Assembly (NCBI RefSeq): GCF_001884135.1
Contig: NZ_MAOC01000007.1
Coordinates: 62,001 to 126,000 of the forward strand
DNA length: 64,000 nt
DNA from: Bacillus nitratireducens
GTDB taxonomy: Bacteria > Bacillota > Bacilli > Bacillales > Bacillaceae_G
Direction: 5' to 3'
Made by a program: the position numbers and the translations under genes. The notes beneath the pieces are model-generated. The model saw nothing but the letters and a program-made list of their open reading frames with translations. It was not told the DNA's origin and did not search any database. Positions 19,125 to 27,751 of this stretch are shown here, in pieces (position 1 is the stretch's first letter; each line of letters starts with the position of its first letter).

Positions 19125-20344
19125 TTGTATAAATGATAAAACCCATATTTTGTAGAGCGTTCTCTAATTTGTTGACGACTTCCACTTAAATTAAGAGGGA
19201 AGACTTCAGTCGGTTCATCCTTAATCGCCAATCCAACAAATACTGTTCCTGGTTCTTTATACTCCGAAGCATCAGGTCCTGCCACCCCAGTAAAGCTAAT
19301 TCCAATATCTGCTTTTAACAGTTTCTTTACATTTTCAGCAAGATAACGAGCACATTGTTTACTAACCGCGCCGTCAGTACGTAACACTTCTTCAGGTACA
19401 TGTAAAATTTGTTGCTTTACTTCATTTTGATAACAAATGACTCCGCCTTTAAACACAGACGAAACACCCGCATTTTCTGTTACTTGATTTCCAAAGAGAC
19501 CGCCTGTTAAACTTTCTGCACATGCTAAAGTTAACCCTTTTTGCTTCAATAACTCTATTGCCTTGTAATGAAGAAAATCTTGGTCATATCCGTAGAAAAA
19601 TTCTCCTACTCTTTCTAAAATCAAATTTTCCACATGTTGAATTAGTTTCTCCGCCTCATTCGCATCATGATGTTTTGCAGTTAAACGTAATGTCACTTCT
19701 CCATCATTTGCGAGTGGTGCAATGGTCGGGTTCGTTTGTCCATCAATTAAATCTTGAACTTTTACCTCTAATTGAGATTCCCCAATACCGAAAAAGCGAA
19801 GAACGCGAGAATAAATATTTTCCCCTGTTGTAAAGTTACGTAAAAAAGGCTCTACGTACCTTACATACATCGGCTTCATTTCTTTTGGCGGCCCTGGTAA
19901 TAAAATATAAACTTTTCCGTTTTTATTTAAACCCATGCCAGGTGCCATACCGTGATCATTCGCAAATACAGTCGATCCACTTAGAACGAGCGCCTGCTTT
20001 TTATTATTTTCCGTAAATTCACGGCCTGTACGCTTAAAATAATCGCTTATGGACGTTAATGCTGTTTCATCATACACAAGCTCTTCACCTAAGCTAGACG
20101 CTATTGTTTCTTTCGTCAAATCGTCTTTTGTCGGCCCTAATCCGCCTGTGAAAATAAGCATATCAGCGCGCTCTTCAGCCAATTCAATTGCCTTTTGTAA
20201 TCGCTTGTTATTATCACCCACAACAGTATGATAGTACACATTTATTCCAATTGAAGCTAACTTTTCAGATAAAAACTGGGCATTTGTATTTGCAATTTGT
20301 CCAAGTAACAATTCAGTTCCAACCGCAATAATCTCAGCATTCAT
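19106..20344 (-). CDS. cinA: Competence/damage-inducible protein CinA
   Basis: CinA-family proteins combine an N-terminal MoCF/COG1058 domain with a C-terminal domain that in relatives is an NMN deamidase. In Gram-positive bacteria the gene is linked to competence. The 412-residue protein starts [20 protein letters not shown] and shows [11 protein letters not shown] and [12 protein letters not shown] in the first domain. [20 protein letters not shown] and [20 protein letters not shown] lie in the second. It lies 20 bp after pgsA and upstream of recA, but a terminator separates it from recA. Confidence 0.95.
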   Translation of the reverse strand: MNAEIIAVGTELLLGQIANTNAQFLSEKLASIGINVYYHTVVGDNNKRLQKAIELAEERADMLIFTGGLGPTKDDLTKETIASSLGEELVYDETALTSISDYFKRTGREFTENNKKQALVLSGSTVFANDHGMAPGMGLNKNGKVYILLPGPPKEMKPMYVRYVEPFLRNFTTGENIYSRVLRFFGIGESQLEVKVQDLIDGQTNPTIAPLANDGEVTLRLTAKHHDANEAEKLIQHVENLILERVGEFFYGYDQDFLHYKAIELLKQKGLTLACAESLTGGLFGNQVTENAGVSSVFKGGVICYQNEVKQQILHVPEEVLRTDGAVSKQCARYLAENVKKLLKADIGISFTGVAGPDASEYKEPGTVFVGLAIKDEPTEVFPLNLSGSRQQIRERSTKYGFYHLYKKLEEI

Positions 20345-20365
20345 CCCAATTCCCCCATAAAACTT

Positions 20366-20944
20366 CTATTTTGAGTTTACAAAAGCAGCCCTATTTTTCC
20401 AGAAATAATCCCATCCTGAAATAACAGTGAAGATTAATGCAATCCATATGAAAATATCAGCAACTGGGATATGGATTAAATTTAAAGGTACATCGTGTAA
20501 TAAATACGCTGCAATCGCAATAATTTGTGTCCATGTCTTAATTTTCCCTAACTGATTTGCTGCCACTACTTCCCCTGTCCCAGCAAGTACAAGGCGTAAA
20601 CCTGTTACTGCAAACTCACGGCTTATAATTATAATAACGATCCAAGCAGGTACATATTGCATTTCTACCAATGTGATAAGTGCTGCCGAAACAAGTAGTT
20701 TATCTGCTAACGGGTCAAGGAACTTCCCTAAATTCGTTACAAGATTATACTTTCTTGCATAATGTCCATCAATCCAATCTGTAGCCGAAGCGATAATAAA
20801 GATAAGTGCCCCTACTAAATGTTGAATTGGTAACTCTACATCACCAATTATAAATGAGCCCCATTCAAAGGGCACTAACATAATTACCATAAAAATTGGA
20901 ATTAAGAAGATTCTAGATATTGTAATTTTATTTGGTAAATTCAC
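20366..20944 (-). CDS. pgsA: Phosphatidylglycerophosphate synthase PgsA
   Basis: PgsA makes phosphatidylglycerol phosphate from CDP-diacylglycerol and glycerol-3-phosphate in the cytoplasmic membrane. The 192-residue protein has the CDP-alcohol phosphatidyltransferase signature visible as DWIDGHYARKYN, then LGKFLDPLADKLL, and four or five hydrophobic segments. It starts with GTG at 20944, 7 bases after GGAGG. It follows rodZ, but a hairpin with six T at 20988-21006 lies between them, so it may rely on readthrough or a separate promoter. The enzyme is essential in B. subtilis. Confidence 0.96.
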   Translation of the reverse strand: MNLPNKITISRIFLIPIFMVIMLVPFEWGSFIIGDVELPIQHLVGALIFIIASATDWIDGHYARKYNLVTNLGKFLDPLADKLLVSAALITLVEMQYVPAWIVIIIISREFAVTGLRLVLAGTGEVVAANQLGKIKTWTQIIAIAAYLLHDVPLNLIHIPVADIFIWIALIFTVISGWDYFWKNRAAFVNSK

Positions 20945-20982
20945 AGCTATTCCTCCATCATATCAAAAACATTTGTTCATTG

Positions 20983-21006
20983 AAAAAAGTCATCGAAGCG
21001 ATGACT
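20983..21006 (-). terminator. Terminator after rodZ
   Basis: AGTCATCG and CGATGACT form a perfect 8-bp stem with a 3-base loop. Six T residues follow on the minus strand, directly after the rodZ stop. Confidence 0.75.
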
Positions 21007-21007
21007 G

Positions 21008-21919
21008 TTATTGTGCAGGTTGCCCTATCCCTTGGTTTTTTATCACCAATCTTTGGTGAAGTTCTTTTTCTGGATCCAATGGGAAAGCAACCACTTGACC
21101 ATTCAGTTTAACTTCAACATTCGTTGCATTTCCAATATTAAGTCGCACTTCTTTTACTGTTGATAAATCACGTTTTTCTATTTGGCCACCTTGTACTGTA
21201 GTGTTTAGAATTTCGTTCCCAGCATCATCTTTAACATCTACATAACTCGCACCTTTACCCGATATTTCCAGTTCTAATGTTTTATTATTATGAATTTCCA
21301 AAGTAGATACCTTACCAGTTGTTCCAACTACTTTTACCTCTTGCTGTCCAGTTGGTTGTGCTGGTTGTTCCTCTTTCTTTGGCTCTTCTTTTTTTGGTTC
21401 TTCTTTTTTTGGTTCTTCCGCTTTCTCTTCATCTTTCTTCGTATCTAGCGGAGAATTTTTTGCTTTTTGAACTTCAATTTTCTCACTTTGAGCATTTGGA
21501 ACTTGCCTATCATCTTTTCCAGTTAACGCTTGAATAACAAACCATACTACCACTCCAAATGCAATCACTAATAACGCAATCAAAATTTTCGGCATATGAT
21601 CTGCAATTGGCCATGATGAAGATTTTTGCATTGTTTCTTGTGTTTTCTGTCCAGTTGATACTTGTGGAACATCGTGTTTTTCAGATTGTGGTATCGTACT
21701 CTGATATTCTACAAGCAGTTCCTCTCCATTTAATCCAACCGCATCTGCATATTGTTTAATGAATGCACGCGCATAAAAAGTTCCTGGCAATACATTATAA
21801 TTGCCTTCTTCAATCGCTACTAAATGGCGTTTTTGAATTTTTGTAATTTCATGCAGCTGATCAATAGACAAGCCTTTCGCTTCTCTTGCTTCTGTCAGCT
21901 TTTGTCCTAATTCCGTCAC
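21008..21919 (-). CDS. rodZ: Cell-shape protein RodZ (YmfM)
   Basis: RodZ is a membrane protein that links the MreB cytoskeleton to cell-wall synthesis. The 303-residue product has an N-terminal helix-turn-helix of the Xre type (LGQKLTEAREAKGLSIDQLH). A single membrane segment follows (ILIALLVIAFGVVVWFVIQA), then a charged Lys/Glu/Pro linker and a C-terminal DUF4115 domain outside the cell. I chose the GTG at 21919 because GAGGTG lies 6 bases upstream; the GTG at 21928 overlaps that site. The linker contains three near-identical EEPKK repeats encoded by 15-bp direct repeats. It follows ymfK by about 20 bp. Confidence 0.92.
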   Translation of the reverse strand: MTELGQKLTEAREAKGLSIDQLHEITKIQKRHLVAIEEGNYNVLPGTFYARAFIKQYADAVGLNGEELLVEYQSTIPQSEKHDVPQVSTGQKTQETMQKSSSWPIADHMPKILIALLVIAFGVVVWFVIQALTGKDDRQVPNAQSEKIEVQKAKNSPLDTKKDEEKAEEPKKEEPKKEEPKKEEQPAQPTGQQEVKVVGTTGKVSTLEIHNNKTLELEISGKGASYVDVKDDAGNEILNTTVQGGQIEKRDLSTVKEVRLNIGNATNVEVKLNGQVVAFPLDPEKELHQRLVIKNQGIGQPAQ

Positions 21920-21940
21920 TACTAACACCTCAATATTTCT

Positions 21941-22726
21941 TTAAAAGTCAAACATAGAGAAATTATTTTGCGTACCTTGCTCAATTTCATCTACTAAATT
22001 ATATTGAATTTCTTCATCATAATCGTTACGCAATTCGATAATATAATCAAAATCATCCAATGTGTATTCCGACTGACTCACAAATACATCTGGATGTTCC
22101 ACAACTTTCGTTGCAGGCAACCTCATGATTTCACGAACAAGCTGCCAATGTCTTTCATTTGCACGCTTTGTTGATACAATTCCATCTAGTATGAAAATAT
22201 TATCGTCGCTATACTCATCTTCAATCAATTGGCTACGTACAGTTTGCTTAATAAGAGTCGATGATACGAATAGCCATCTCTTATTTGCACAAACACTTGC
22301 GGCAACAATGGATTCTGTTTTTCCGACACGAGGCATTCCTCGTATCCCAATTAGCTTATGACCTTCTTTTTTCATTATCTCCGCCATAAAGTCTACAAGT
22401 AATCCTAATTCATCACGTACAAATCGAAATGTCTTCTTATCATCTGCATCTCGTTGTATGTACCTACCATGTCTAACTGCTAGCTTATCTCTAAGCTTTG
22501 GCGGACGATATTTCGTTACCGTTATATTATCCATCGTATTTAGAATTGATTCAAGTCTAGAGATTTGCTCTTGATTATCACACATAAGCAGAAGTCCACG
22601 TCGTGCATTATCTACACCATTAATTGTGACAATATTGATGCCAAGCATACCGATTAACGAAGAAACGTCACCAAGTAAGCCAGGTCGGTTTTTATGTATT
22701 TCATATTCAAAATACCATTCAATCAT
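21941..22726 (-). CDS. ymfK: YmfK, DUF3388 protein
   Basis: YmfK is a conserved Firmicute protein of unknown biochemical role, always near ymfJ and rodZ. The 261-residue protein begins MIEWYFEYEIHKNRPGLLGD. Its N-terminal 75 residues look like an ACT-type ligand-binding domain (LLGDVSSLIGMLGINIVTIN). The second part has the segment GIRGMPRVGKTESIVAASVC, which resembles a P-loop and suggests nucleotide binding. No membrane segment is seen. Function should be treated as unknown. Confidence 0.85.
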   Translation of the reverse strand: MIEWYFEYEIHKNRPGLLGDVSSLIGMLGINIVTINGVDNARRGLLLMCDNQEQISRLESILNTMDNITVTKYRPPKLRDKLAVRHGRYIQRDADDKKTFRFVRDELGLLVDFMAEIMKKEGHKLIGIRGMPRVGKTESIVAASVCANKRWLFVSSTLIKQTVRSQLIEDEYSDDNIFILDGIVSTKRANERHWQLVREIMRLPATKVVEHPDVFVSQSEYTLDDFDYIIELRNDYDEEIQYNLVDEIEQGTQNNFSMFDF

Positions 22727-22834
22727 CCAAGATCACTCCCCCACGCTTACTTTACACCTACGTACTATATTATATGATTTCACCTTAATAGGGAAGCTAA
22801 ATGTATAATCTACCCCTCTTAATTATTATACAAA

Positions 22835-22867
22835 AAAAGTAGAGAGGAGTTTCTCCTCTCTACTTTT
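22835..22867 (-). terminator. Terminator of ymfJ
   Basis: AAAAGTAGAGAGGAG and CTCCTCTCTACTTTT form a perfect 15-bp stem with a 3-base loop, overlapping the ymfJ stop codon. A T-run follows on the minus strand. Confidence 0.88.
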
Positions 22868-23114
22868 ACTTATGTTGTACAAACTTCACCATTAAATTTG
22901 CGATTGTATGTTGCTCTTGTTCATCAGCAACTTTCCAAAGCTCAGACAATAATTTTTCTTGATCGTTGCGCGCTTCTACTTCATTAGCTAAATAATCTCC
23001 AACACGAAATGCCATATCTGATACGGCACCACCATCAAGCCCTTTCCCCCCCGCTTGTTCTAAACGTTCTCCCAAAAAGCTCTTCCACTGATCAAAATTA
23101 TCTAACACTGACAT
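22866..23114 (-). CDS. ymfJ: YmfJ, DUF3243 protein
   Basis: This small conserved protein of 82 residues starts MSVLDNFDQWKSFLGERLEQ at ATG 23114. It belongs to the DUF3243 family, found mainly in Bacilli. It is predicted soluble and helical, with no recognisable catalytic motif. The start is chosen because GAGGTG is 9 bases upstream, whereas the upstream extension to 23129 has none. It lies between ymfI and ymfK as in B. subtilis. Its role is unknown. Confidence 0.88.
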   Translation of the reverse strand: MSVLDNFDQWKSFLGERLEQAGGKGLDGGAVSDMAFRVGDYLANEVEARNDQEKLLSELWKVADEQEQHTIANLMVKFVQHK

Positions 23115-23189
23115 GTTTAAGCACCTCACTATTGAGTAATAGAATCATGCTTAATTTGTACATTTTTTTGTTTTTTATGTAAGAAATTT

Positions 23190-23903
23190 TTAACAATGCC
23201 AACCGCCATTGACTCCAATAATTTGCCCCGTAATATAAGAAGCTCCTGGTGAAACAAGGAAGGAGACTGTTTTTGCTACCTCTTCCGGTAGTCCTAGCCT
23301 ACCTAATGGAATATCTTCAGCAATTTCATTTTTATCATCTGCTGAAAATATATTTAACATTTCTGTTTCGATTGCACCTGGCGCTACCGCATTAACACGT
23401 AATCCACTTAAAGAAACTTCTTTCGCTAAAGCTTTCACATATGAATTTTGTGCACCTTTTACCATTGAGTACAGCACCTCACAAGATGCTCCTATTTGCC
23501 CCCAAATGGATGAAATAACAACAACATTTCCACTTCTCCGCCCGATCATCGATGGAAGCGCCATCGAAAGAAGTCTATATACACTCTTCACTTGAAGCTC
23601 GACCATATAATCTAATTCTTCATTTGTAACATCTGTTACTAATCCAAAAATACTCTTTCCAGCTGCGTATACAATAACATCAATAGGATGTTCTATTTGC
23701 GCCCACAATTCCTCTGCTCCATCTCTAGAAGCTAAATTTGCTTGCACAGGAATCACTACATCAAATTCCTTCTGTAACTCCCTTACCTTCTCTTCGCTTT
23801 TATTGTAATGAATATAGACTGTATAACCATCCTCGATTAACTGCTTCGAAATAGCAGAGCCAATCCCTCCGCTCCCTCCAGTTACTAATGCATACTTTTT
23901 CAT
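23190..23903 (-). CDS. ymfI: SDR-family reductase YmfI (EF-P modification)
   Basis: The 237-residue protein is a short-chain dehydrogenase/reductase. It shows the NADP-binding motif TGGSGGIGSAI, the segment YAAGKS, and the catalytic serine and tyrosine region ending LYSMVKGAQ. In B. subtilis YmfI reduces the 5-aminopentanone modification on elongation factor P to 5-aminopentanol, which matters for swarming motility. Its synteny here (ymfH-ymfI-ymfJ) supports the same role. It resembles FabG, so an acyl reductase function cannot be excluded from motifs alone. Confidence 0.82.
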   Translation of the reverse strand: MKKYALVTGGSGGIGSAISKQLIEDGYTVYIHYNKSEEKVRELQKEFDVVIPVQANLASRDGAEELWAQIEHPIDVIVYAAGKSIFGLVTDVTNEELDYMVELQVKSVYRLLSMALPSMIGRRSGNVVVISSIWGQIGASCEVLYSMVKGAQNSYVKALAKEVSLSGLRVNAVAPGAIETEMLNIFSADDKNEIAEDIPLGRLGLPEEVAKTVSFLVSPGASYITGQIIGVNGGWHC

Positions 23904-23942
23904 AAGTTCCCTCTCTTATCTTTTATGTATAAATAAATAATA

Positions 23943-23985
23943 CCCTCATCTTACCATTTGGCAATAACCAAACGTTAGATGAGGG
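23943..23985 (-). terminator. Hairpin between ymfH and ymfI
   Basis: CCCTCATCT and AGATGAGGG pair, and inside them CCATTTGG and CCAAACG add further pairs. The T-tract after it on the minus strand is weak (TATTATTT), so partial termination after ymfH is likely. Confidence 0.65.
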
Positions 23986-24019
23986 ATATAGATACTGCGT
24001 TTTTTATTCAAGTATCACT

Positions 24020-25306
24020 TTACTTTTTTGGCAACACTTGGCAGACGCTCATTCTCTCTTCAATTAATAATGTTTTTGCTGCTTGTTGTAGGTCTTGAAC
24101 AGTTAAGCCTTCTAACACTGTAAGAGCATCAAATAAACTAGATTCATTAAACGCATATCGTGTAAACTGATTTGCAATATATTCAGGTGAATTCAATGAT
24201 CGTAAAAATCCACCTATTTTCTTTTTCTTCACCCGTTCCAACGCAGCCTCATCTAACTGATCATAATTCGTTTGCAGTAAAATACCTTTTAATCGATCTG
24301 CCAATTCATCAGGTTGCTTCGTATCTCCACCAACCATCGCAAAACCGAAGTTATTTTCTTCTGTATAGTCATACGAGAACGAATCATCAATAAGACCTTC
24401 ATTATATAAAGATTCATAATGAACTGACCCTTTTCCAAATAAATAATCTAAAAGTAATGTAAGCGCAATTTCTTGTTTTAAAAGAGCTTGCCCTTTTTCT
24501 TGTAAATTCGTTGCTTTAATACCAACTAAACATTTTGGAGTTTGAACAGGCATTGAAATAATCTTTTTCTTTTCATTTACTTCTTCTGGTTCCTCTTCAA
24601 AAGAACGAACGATTTCCGGTTGGTTTTCGTAATCTTTTTTCTCTTGATTGTCACGAACTAAATCCATTGTTTTTTCAGGATCAATCGCTCCAACAACAAA
24701 CAATAACATATTGCTTGGGTGGTAAAAAGTCTCATAACACTCATACAATAGGTCTTTTGTAATTTTACTAATAGACTCAATCGTCCCTGCAATATCAATT
24801 TTAATTGGATGCTTCACAAACAAGCTATCGATTAACCCAAAATATAAACGCCAATCTGGATTATCTTGGTACATTTGAATTTCTTGGCCGATAATACCTT
24901 TTTCTTTTTCAACCGTTTTTTCCGAGAAATACGGTTCTTGAACAAAATTTAACAACGTATTTAAATTTTGCTCTACATTTGATGTACAAGAAAAGAGGTA
25001 AGCCGTTCTCGTAAAGGACGTAAAAGCATTTGCTGAAGCACCTTGTTTACTAAACAATTGAAATGCGTCATGGTCCTCCTTTTCGAACAATTTATGCTCA
25101 AGAAAATGAGCAATCCCATCTGGCACACGAGTCATTTCTTCTTTTCCAAGTGGGACAAACGTATTATCAACAGAACCGTACTTCGTCGTAAATGTCGCAA
25201 ATGTTTTATTGAATCCTTGTTTCGGTAAAATGTATACATCTAATCCATTCGGAAGTTTTTCATAATATAGTGTCTCTTTTAATTGCTCATACACAATCTT
25301 CTCCAT
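24020..25306 (-). CDS. ymfH: M16 zinc peptidase YmfH, catalytic half
   Basis: The 428-residue protein is an M16B (pitrilysin-type) peptidase. It has the inverted zinc motif HFLEH within GIAHFLEHKLFEKEDHDAFQ and the downstream acidic ligand region EKGIIGQEIQMYQDNPDWR. The C-terminal half lacks the Arg-Tyr motif usual in single-chain or homodimeric members (here SLYNEGLIDDSFSYDY). YmfF, encoded immediately upstream with adjacent ends, has the opposite pattern. The two probably form a heterodimer. No signal peptide is seen, so it acts inside the cell. The substrate is unknown. Confidence 0.9.
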   Translation of the reverse strand: MEKIVYEQLKETLYYEKLPNGLDVYILPKQGFNKTFATFTTKYGSVDNTFVPLGKEEMTRVPDGIAHFLEHKLFEKEDHDAFQLFSKQGASANAFTSFTRTAYLFSCTSNVEQNLNTLLNFVQEPYFSEKTVEKEKGIIGQEIQMYQDNPDWRLYFGLIDSLFVKHPIKIDIAGTIESISKITKDLLYECYETFYHPSNMLLFVVGAIDPEKTMDLVRDNQEKKDYENQPEIVRSFEEEPEEVNEKKKIISMPVQTPKCLVGIKATNLQEKGQALLKQEIALTLLLDYLFGKGSVHYESLYNEGLIDDSFSYDYTEENNFGFAMVGGDTKQPDELADRLKGILLQTNYDQLDEAALERVKKKKIGGFLRSLNSPEYIANQFTRYAFNESSLFDALTVLEGLTVQDLQQAAKTLLIEERMSVCQVLPKK

Positions 25307-26581
25307 TTATTCTCCCTCCGTTCCATGTAAAAAGTAAATTGTATCTAATTCAATATTATTAGCAACTTTCACAATTTCTTCTTTCGTCACGCCTTCTATA
25401 CCCGTTAGCCACTCTTCAACTGGACGCGTACGCTCTGAAATAACGCCATGATAAAGCATTTCAACAAAACCACGTGGTGTATCAACAGCCTCTAAGATTT
25501 GATTTTGAATTACACTTTTTGTTTGTTGCATCTCTTCCTCTGAAAAATCACCGTTTTGCATTGCTTTCATCTGTTCTTTAATAATTTCAACCGCTTTTTC
25601 AAAGTTCTTCGCTTCAATTCCAGACATAACGAAGAGCAAACCTTTATGACTTTCAAATCTTGATGCTGCATAGTACGCTAAACTATTTTTTTCACGGACG
25701 TTTACGAATAACTTTGAATGAGAAAACCCTCCAAATAATCCGTTAAACAATTGCAGTGCAAAATAATCTTCATCTTTATACGTAATGAATGTGCGATAGC
25801 CGATATTTAATTTACTTTGCTTTAGTTCTTGTTTTTCAACAATTTCTTTCTCTTCATTATTTCGTTTATGAAGAAGTACATTTCTTTCTTTCACAACACG
25901 AGGCGAAATCGAAAAATACTTATTTACAAGCTCCACAGCATCTTCTGAAATGTCACCAATAATATATAAATCCATTTCATCTTCCGCTAACACTTTTTGA
26001 TAATATTGATACAAACTTTCATTTGTAATAGAAGCAACACTTTCTTTTTTCCCATTTGCACTTAAACGATATGGTTCTACTTTGCACATTTCTTCAATTA
26101 AACGCTCGTTTGCATAACGCATTTTATCATCATAAGTAGCCTCAATTCGTTGCAAGAGTGCTCGTTTCTCACTTTCTACAATAGCAGGTAGAAAACCTTC
26201 GCCTTCTGTTGCTGGATGTAAAACAATATCAGATAACATAGAAAGCGCTTTTTCAAATAACGGTGGTGCATCGCGTAAATATGTTTCATTTGCGATGTCT
26301 ACATAAATAGAGATAATATGGTCTTCCCCTTTCTTACTTACATCTACCGCTAAAGAAGATCCATATAATTCTTCTAAATATTGACGAAGGCGAATTACAG
26401 AAGGTAGTTTTTCTGTCGCACTTTGCAATACGTATGGCAATAGGGCACGCTCTGTCACCGTCTCCTCATTTAAAGGTGCTTTAAAACGAAATACAAAGGT
26501 ATTTGTTTTATATTTATCAGTCGGAATAATATGTACTCGCAAGCCACCTAATTCATGTAGTTGCTGTTCCATTAGTTTCAT
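25307..26581 (-). CDS. ymfF: M16 peptidase-like YmfF, non-catalytic half
   Basis: The 424-residue protein has the M16B fold but lacks the HxxEH zinc site: the expected position reads LLPYVLQSATEKLPS. Its C-terminal half keeps the Arg-Tyr element REKNSLAYYAASRF that positions substrate in M16B pairs. It is adjacent to ymfH with no gap, and the ymfH ribosome-binding site lies in the ymfF 3' end, consistent with equal production of two subunits. GGAGGG precedes the start. The leader carries a 12-bp inverted repeat and a 12-bp palindrome. Function as partner of YmfH is inferred. Confidence 0.9.
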   Translation of the reverse strand: MKLMEQQLHELGGLRVHIIPTDKYKTNTFVFRFKAPLNEETVTERALLPYVLQSATEKLPSVIRLRQYLEELYGSSLAVDVSKKGEDHIISIYVDIANETYLRDAPPLFEKALSMLSDIVLHPATEGEGFLPAIVESEKRALLQRIEATYDDKMRYANERLIEEMCKVEPYRLSANGKKESVASITNESLYQYYQKVLAEDEMDLYIIGDISEDAVELVNKYFSISPRVVKERNVLLHKRNNEEKEIVEKQELKQSKLNIGYRTFITYKDEDYFALQLFNGLFGGFSHSKLFVNVREKNSLAYYAASRFESHKGLLFVMSGIEAKNFEKAVEIIKEQMKAMQNGDFSEEEMQQTKSVIQNQILEAVDTPRGFVEMLYHGVISERTRPVEEWLTGIEGVTKEEIVKVANNIELDTIYFLHGTEGE

Positions 26582-26745
26582 TAATAGCCCTCCTTTACGT
26601 ATGTAGGAATATTCCTCTTCAATATACAGTTTTTAGAAATAAAAAATCAACTTTTCTTCCTTATTATGCTTACATTTGAGTCTTTCTAAAAACTTTAATA
26701 TGTAAGGAACATAGTAAATTTCCGTATTAAATATATTCTATGTAA

Positions 26746-26773
26746 AAAAGCCCGCACTAATGTGCGAGCTTTT
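26746..26773 (-). terminator. Terminator of the nucleoside transporter operon
   Basis: AAAAGCCCGCAC and GTGCGAGCTTTT form a 12-bp stem with one mismatch or wobble and a 4-base loop. Six T residues follow on the minus strand. Confidence 0.85.
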
Positions 26774-26791
26774 CTTATACTTTCTAAATAC

Positions 26792-27751
26792 TCATCGTTT
26801 TCCTTTTTCATAAGGCGTTCCGAGTGCTTTCGGAGCTTCAGATCGGCCTACAAAACCAACAAGTGCTAATATTGTAAATACATACGGTAATATCGTTAAG
26901 AATACACTTGGAATTTCTTTTAATACAGGAATTGTACCACCTGTTATCCCAAGTGATTGAGCAAATCCGAAGAATAGAGCTGCTCCAAGGGCACCTAGTG
27001 GATTCCATTTACCGAAAATCATAGCTGCTAATGCTAAGAAACCTTGTCCAGTAATTGTAGCACCTGAGAAGTTACCAGAAATCGACATTGCGAAGACCGC
27101 ACCACCCACTCCTGCGAACATTCCAGATATACAAACTGCAATATAACGCATTTTATATACATTAATCCCCATCGTATCTGCTGCCATTGGATGTTCACCA
27201 ACTGCACGAAGACGAAGACCGAACGGCGTTTTATAAATAATGTACCAGACAACAAAAGCTAAAATAATAGCAATATATGATGTTAACGGTACATTTGAGA
27301 AAAAGATTTTTCCGATTACCGGAATATCCGAAAGGCCCGGAACATCGATTTTTTCAATGCGGTATTGAATGAAATCAGTTTGTCCTTTGCCAAAGATTTT
27401 CTTAATCGCAAATACTGTTAAACCAAGAGCTAAGAAGTTAATCGCTACCCCACTTACTACTTGATCCGCACGGAATGTAATAGATGCTACCGCATGAAGA
27501 AGTGCAAATAACCCACTACCAATCGCTGCAAATAATAGTGCAATCCACGGAGTCATCGCTCCCCACGTATCACCCATTAATAACGTTGTAACGATACCAG
27601 TAAATGCACCAAATAACATTAAGCCTTCTAATGCTATATTTACAACTCCAGAACGTTCACTGAACACTCCACCTAACGCCGTAAAAATAAGTGGCGCTGC
27701 CGTATATAACGTACCAGTCACAAGAATGGCTAAAATATCTATAAAGCTCAT
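26792..27751 (-). CDS. nupQ: Nucleoside ABC transporter permease (NupQ-like)
   Basis: This 319-residue integral membrane protein is the second permease of a BMP-type nucleoside importer. It has about eight to ten hydrophobic segments and the family sequences GGVFSERSGVVNIALEGLML and LRAVGEHPMAADTMGINVYK. It is adjacent to nupP, whose stop is directly before its start. In B. subtilis the homologous NupNOPQ system imports guanosine. The operon here sits behind a guanine riboswitch, which agrees with a purine nucleoside as substrate. Confidence 0.9.
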   Translation of the reverse strand: MSFIDILAILVTGTLYTAAPLIFTALGGVFSERSGVVNIALEGLMLFGAFTGIVTTLLMGDTWGAMTPWIALLFAAIGSGLFALLHAVASITFRADQVVSGVAINFLALGLTVFAIKKIFGKGQTDFIQYRIEKIDVPGLSDIPVIGKIFFSNVPLTSYIAIILAFVVWYIIYKTPFGLRLRAVGEHPMAADTMGINVYKMRYIAVCISGMFAGVGGAVFAMSISGNFSGATITGQGFLALAAMIFGKWNPLGALGAALFFGFAQSLGITGGTIPVLKEIPSVFLTILPYVFTILALVGFVGRSEAPKALGTPYEKGKR

